Source of the DNA: JAHIKV01 sp963733145
Lineage (GTDB): Bacteria > Planctomycetota > Planctomycetia > Pirellulales > Thermoguttaceae
Assembly (NCBI GenBank): GCA_963733145.1
Contig: CAVTCJ010000001.1
Location: 310,001-374,000 of the forward strand
DNA length: 64,000 nucleotides
Direction of reading: 5' to 3'
Positions 61,295-64,000 of this stretch are shown piece by piece. The notes beneath the pieces were generated by a model. It was not told the DNA's origin, ran no database searches, and was given only the letters and a program-made list of their open reading frames with translations. Made by a program: the position numbers and the translations under genes. Position 1 is the first letter of the stretch, and every line of letters begins with the position of its first letter.

Positions 61295-62281
61295 ATGCCC
61301 TCACTCGACCTCGACATCGGCGTCATCTACACGCACGAGCGCGAGCTGATGCCGCGGCTGCTGACGACGATGGCCGCCTCCGGCCGGGGACTGCGCATGA
61401 GGCTGCTGCTGGTCGACAACGCCTCGTCGCAAGACGGAAATTTGGAAGCTGAGCGGCCGTTCAATAATTACTCCCCTCTCCCTCTGGGAGAGGGGCCGGG
61501 GGTGAGGGCGGATCGTCTCCGAAAACACCGAAGTTGTTCTTGGACGACGGCTGAGGACAAGTTGGGGATCGCCGAGCGGAACGTGGAGTCTTTGCGTCGG
61601 GCGGCGCCCCACGACGTGCCCGGCCCCATTTCCAAGTGGTGCAAATATCTTCCCGAGACGGTGGTTTTGCGGAACGAGCGCCGCCTGTCCTACGCCGCCA
61701 ACTTGAACCGCATCCTTGACGCCTCGGCCGCGCGCTATGTGCTGCTGATGAACACCGATATGTACTTCGACCCGCGGTTGCATTGTCTGCAGCGGATGGT
61801 GGAGTTCATGGATGGCCGGCCGCGCTGCGGGCTGTCCGGCTGCCGGATCCTTCACGACGACGGCGCCGAGGCCTACGCCGCCCGCCGGTTTCAGACGCTG
61901 CCGCTGATCCTTGCCCGGCGCTGCGGCCTGGGATGGCTGTTGCGTCAAACCCTCGAGCACCACTTTTATGCCGAGCACGCCCCCAGCGACACCTTCGAGT
62001 GCGACTGGCTCTCCGGCTGCTTCCTGATGGCCCGCCGGGAGGCGATCGAGCGGGTGGGGCATTTTGAGGAAGGATACGGCAAGTATTTCGAGGACGTGGA
62101 CATCTGCATTCGGATGGCTCGGGCGGGTTGGCAGGTGTTCTACCACGGGGCGGCATCTTGCTACCATCTGGAAAGCCGGGCCAGCCGGAATCTCCTCTCG
62201 GCCGACGCCTGGCTGCACCTCCGGGCCTACCTCCGCTGGATTCGCCGCTGGGGTTTCCACCCCCTGGGCAATACCCCTTGA
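61295..62281 (+). CDS. GT2-type glycosyltransferase, rhamnosyltransferase-like, with repeat insert
   Basis: 328 residues. GT-A fold: IGVIYTHERELMPRLL, LLLVDNASSQDG (nucleotide site), YVLLMNTDMYFDP (DxD-like), CDWLSGCFLMARREA, YGKYFEDVDICIRMARAGW. It likely adds a deoxysugar to a lipid-linked glycan. Residues about 57-72 (NYSPLPLGEGPGVRAD) are encoded by a dispersed CTCTCCC-CTGGGAGAGG repeat at 61467-61510, which falls in the loop after the first conserved strand. Confidence 0.82.
   Translation: MPSLDLDIGVIYTHERELMPRLLTTMAASGRGLRMRLLLVDNASSQDGNLEAERPFNNYSPLPLGEGPGVRADRLRKHRSCSWTTAEDKLGIAERNVESLRRAAPHDVPGPISKWCKYLPETVVLRNERRLSYAANLNRILDASAARYVLLMNTDMYFDPRLHCLQRMVEFMDGRPRCGLSGCRILHDDGAEAYAARRFQTLPLILARRCGLGWLLRQTLEHHFYAEHAPSDTFECDWLSGCFLMARREAIERVGHFEEGYGKYFEDVDICIRMARAGWQVFYHGAASCYHLESRASRNLLSADAWLHLRAYLRWIRRWGFHPLGNTP
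61467..61510. repeat. CCCCTCTCCCTCTGGGAGAGGGG repeat in frame in GT2 gene
   Basis: CTCCCCTCTCCCTCTGGGAG then AGGGGCCGGGGGTGAGGGC, as in intergenic copies at 26246-26442 and 54634-54728. Confidence 0.85.
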
Positions 62282-62315
62282 TTTCCCCGGCCGATAGTCT
62301 ATTATCAGGGCTCAG

Positions 62316-62400
62316 GCCGAAGTGGCGGAATTGGCAGACGCGCTAGGTTCAGGACCTAGTTCCCGTCAAGGGAGTGCAGGTTCAAGTCCTGTCTTCGGCA
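62316..62400 (+). tRNA. tRNA-Leu (anticodon CAG)
   Basis: 85 bases. Acceptor GCCGAAG pairs with CTTCGGC, discriminator A; CCA is not encoded. D-loop GGCAGACG; anticodon stem CTAGG/CCTAG with loop TTCAGGA (anticodon CAG); a variable arm; T-arm GCAGGTTCAAGTCCTGT. The length and long variable arm fit class II tRNA-Leu. It marks the left border of the low-GC restriction-modification region. Confidence 0.93.
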
Positions 62401-62486
62401 CTCATTAAGTAGTTGGCAAACAAGGGCTTGCGGCATTGTCTGATTGCCGTGTTCTTATCGCCCGTCGGGTGGCTCGTAGCAGATAA

Positions 62487-63365
62487 TTACCCGATTTGTT
62501 CTCGATTGTTGGCTTTCCGTGCCAGCACGACCCATTCTTTGACTATCCGGGGCAATTCGGCAACTACCTCCCGACCGAAGAGCACCTCGTCAACGTATCC
62601 CATGTGGAGCAGATCCACTATTCGGCAGAGATACGATCTTCCGCAATTCCACCAAGTATAATGGGCATCGATCATCAGGTAGTGTTTGACGTCGATCTGT
62701 TCATGCTCCCTTAATTCTTCTAGTTCCATCCCGTCCAGAAGAGTTTCGTAAACCCCGTCGGCCACCCGACTACCGAAGGTGGTGGTAGAGTAGTATTCCT
62801 TGATCTCCCAAACGGCTACGGGATTGACAGTCTTGGGAAAAGCTCCGTCGATCCGGCGTGCAAGAGTCCGCAGCGGCATGTTGTCGATCGTTATCGTGGT
62901 CAATGTTCGCGGATCAAAATCGCACGGACAGCCCTTGGCGTTCGCTTCAATCAGCATGTTGATCAGGCCGGTGAAATAGGCTTCCGTCCTTTTATTCCCC
63001 TTTTGCTTGTTTTGCTTGTTCATGGGAATGGGACACGTGGGACGAAGCCGTTGTTTTTGCTCGGCAAACAGGCTTGCTGCTTGTTCCAGATTCATCAAGT
63101 TCGGTTCGACTTGATTGTTGAGGATCTCTGCTCGAAATTTGAAGTAGTTCAGGATTGTTTTTCCCAAAGGGGTTGCTTTGCCTTTGGAGCCGGCAAGATG
63201 TGTTGAATCCAGCCCAAGGCTACGCAGCGCATCGCACATTTCCGATAAAGCCGGGATTTTGATTTTCCCTTCACCGCGTTCCGTGTAGCCGAGTTTTTGG
63301 CTAATGGAGCGGACATTTGCCCAGAAGTGCTTGGGCTGCCTCAAAAATCGCGGATTCGGTTTCAT
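62487..63365 (-). CDS. Probable type II restriction endonuclease, unassigned family
   Basis: 292 residues from ATG 63363-63365, which overlaps the stop of the control protein (ATGA). A candidate PD-(D/E)xK centre is RIDGAFP (Asp173) then VWEIKEYYSTT (Glu187-x-Lys189), with Glu128 upstream in a helix. The context of control protein and adenine methylase fits a restriction enzyme. Sequence and codon use differ from the GC-rich neighbours (AT-rich third positions). I cannot name its family or target; if it matches its methylase it would cut an adenine-containing site. Confidence 0.65.
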   Translation of the reverse strand: MKPNPRFLRQPKHFWANVRSISQKLGYTERGEGKIKIPALSEMCDALRSLGLDSTHLAGSKGKATPLGKTILNYFKFRAEILNNQVEPNLMNLEQAASLFAEQKQRLRPTCPIPMNKQNKQKGNKRTEAYFTGLINMLIEANAKGCPCDFDPRTLTTITIDNMPLRTLARRIDGAFPKTVNPVAVWEIKEYYSTTTFGSRVADGVYETLLDGMELEELREHEQIDVKHYLMIDAHYTWWNCGRSYLCRIVDLLHMGYVDEVLFGREVVAELPRIVKEWVVLARKANNREQIG

Positions 63366-63604
63366 GGCAGGCGTTCTTCTAGTTTGGAGACAAACTGAGC
63401 AAGGGAGATGCCCACCGCCTTGCACAGTGAACGCAGTTCCAGTATATCTAAGCGGCGTTCACCCGACTCATACTTGCTTACGAAGGATTGAGGCTGTCCT
63501 AATCGCTCCGCCAGATCGACCTGACGCAGGTTGGCGTCCAATCGAATCTGACGAAGCTGGGACAGCAGTACATTACTCTCTTCGGGTGGATAGAGGTTTT
63601 GCAT
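63362..63604 (-). CDS. XRE-type controller protein of the R-M module
   Basis: 80 residues from ATG 63602-63604 with GGAG 6 bases upstream; a GTG/ATG-like start further up would add eight residues of poor coding character. A helix-turn-helix (LRQVDLAERLGQPQSFVSKY) dominates, as in C proteins of R-M systems and phage repressors. It likely binds the two palindromic sites between it and the methylase gene. Its stop overlaps the endonuclease start, so both are made from one mRNA. Confidence 0.8.
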   Translation of the reverse strand: MQNLYPPEESNVLLSQLRQIRLDANLRQVDLAERLGQPQSFVSKYESGERRLDILELRSLCKAVGISLAQFVSKLEERLP

Positions 63605-63631
63605 GCGTGCTCCAAATCCAACGAGCAAAGC

Positions 63632-63646
63632 ATCCCAACATCGGAT
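63632..63646. promoter_or_regulatory. Operator candidate 1
   Basis: ATCCCAACATCGGAT, an imperfect palindrome with ATCC/GGAT arms, about 28 bases upstream of the controller start. Differs from operator 2 by one base in 15. Confidence 0.6.
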
Positions 63647-63704
63647 TCATCGGTTGAAATTGCCTAATGAATGGGAAAAAATTGAAACAGAGACAATACC
63701 GAAC

Positions 63705-63733
63705 TTGACGAATATCCCAATATCGGATATACA
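63705..63733 (+). promoter_or_regulatory. Methylase promoter
   Basis: TTGACG at 63705-63710 and TATACA at 63728-63733, 17 bases apart. Operator 2 sits in the spacer. Confidence 0.65.
63714..63728. promoter_or_regulatory. Operator candidate 2 within the methylase promoter
   Basis: ATCCCAATATCGGAT lies between the -35 and -10 elements, the classic position for repression. The shared 15-base site with operator 1 is AT-rich and not repeat-derived. Confidence 0.65.
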
Positions 63734-63772
63734 CTGTTGCTGGATTGGGTGCTGCGACTGCAAGGAGGGGAT

Positions 63773-64000
63773 ATGACCCAACAATTGTTGTTTGATCGAG
63801 AGGAAGCCGCTCTAAGGGTGCGGCCTTTCACGCATCAACTGCTGAAATGGATAGGAAATAAGCAACGGTTTGCGCATGAGATAGCATCGCACTTCCCGGA
63901 GTCGTTCGGAAGCTATCATGAACCCTTCCTGGGAAGTGGGGCCGTCTTGGCGACGTTGGCACCCAAGCGGGGTTTTGCCTCTGACGCATTTCCTCCCTTA
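63773..64000 (+). CDS. Adenine-specific DNA methylase (D12 class), 5' part
   Basis: Starts at ATG 63773 after AAGGAGGGG and runs off the right edge. Visible N-terminal motifs: HQLLKWIGNKQRFAHEI (the F/KxGxK SAM-binding motif region of Dam-like methylases) and YHEPFLGSGAV (the second D12 motif). It would methylate adenine in the sequence cut by the partner enzyme. The catalytic DPPY region lies beyond the window. Confidence 0.85.
   Translation, partial: MTQQLLFDREEAALRVRPFTHQLLKWIGNKQRFAHEIASHFPESFGSYHEPFLGSGAVLATLAPKRGFASDAFPPL

Overview
Organism and general character. The window is GC-rich, typically above 60% in genes. Its gene content points to a planctomycete of the Pirellulales type: Tat-exported DegT-family aminotransferases, several neutral-ceramidase-fold proteins, secreted thioredoxins with extra domains, a TadG-like von Willebrand protein, and many secreted proteins of unknown function. 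No rRNA gene is present, so this placement is inferred from gene content. Two stretches (about 650-1160 and 62400-64000) look less GC-rich than the rest and are probably acquired. Intergenic space is packed with dispersed palindromic repeats of roughly a dozen families. Some copies lie inside coding sequence and are translated in frame. About a dozen genes carry one or two single-base frameshifts. The high density and recurring local contexts suggest systematic base-calling or assembly error more than mass gene decay.

Layout. 1-1160: the 5' part of a secreted protein gene running off the left edge, with tandem 30-bp repeats in its reading frame, then two small low-GC genes. 1229-6137: a secreted GH36/27-type alpha-galactosidase, then an overlapping ASCH / sodium-solute symporter / small membrane protein operon. 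6245-9486: a secreted thioredoxin-like protein divergent from rho, which has a long leader and a good promoter. 9609-11144: an IS701-type element inserted into a dispersed repeat with a TTAA target duplication. 11478-16199: a PhoD-like phosphatase, a HAMP-like membrane protein, an unknown protein and an alkyltransferase (Ogt). 16494-26240: after one small hypothetical gene, a cluster in which every product has an export signal. It holds three ceramidase-fold proteins (one internally deleted), two Tat-exported DegT aminotransferase-fold proteins, a beta-propeller and a sugar isomerase-like TIM barrel. 26466-28189: HD-domain, zinc-ribbon and Nudix proteins.

28441-42247: metal efflux and assorted genes. 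These are a Cys-rich secreted protein, a CusB-like adaptor and a CusA-like RND pump, then a CNNM/CorC-type membrane protein, an isochorismatase-like hydrolase, a phosphodiesterase-fold protein, a HEAT-repeat protein and a copper-type P-ATPase on the minus strand. 42491-48240 (minus): a chorismatase/RidA-like protein and a probable operon of two membrane proteins (DUF4239, HdeD-like), an Asn/Gly-rich TPR protein and a SnoaL-like protein. 49037-54631: panB, a secreted protein, a TadG-like von Willebrand protein and a B12-binding radical SAM protein. 55100-56161: a TlpA-like thioredoxin. 57033-62281: a polysaccharide export and glycosyl transfer locus (Wzm/Wzt ABC transporter, two glycosyltransferases, a WecA/TagO-like transferase). 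62316-62400: tRNA-Leu(CAG). 62487-64000: a restriction-modification module of putative endonuclease, XRE control protein and divergent adenine methylase, with paired operator sites.

How it fits together. Three functional groups stand out: the exported enzyme cluster (16971-26240), the metal efflux functions (28441-34671 and 39793-42247) and the surface glycan locus (57033-62281). The two most unusual features are translated palindromic repeats in at least five genes, and a compact restriction-modification module whose operator sits exactly between the -35 and -10 of the methylase promoter.
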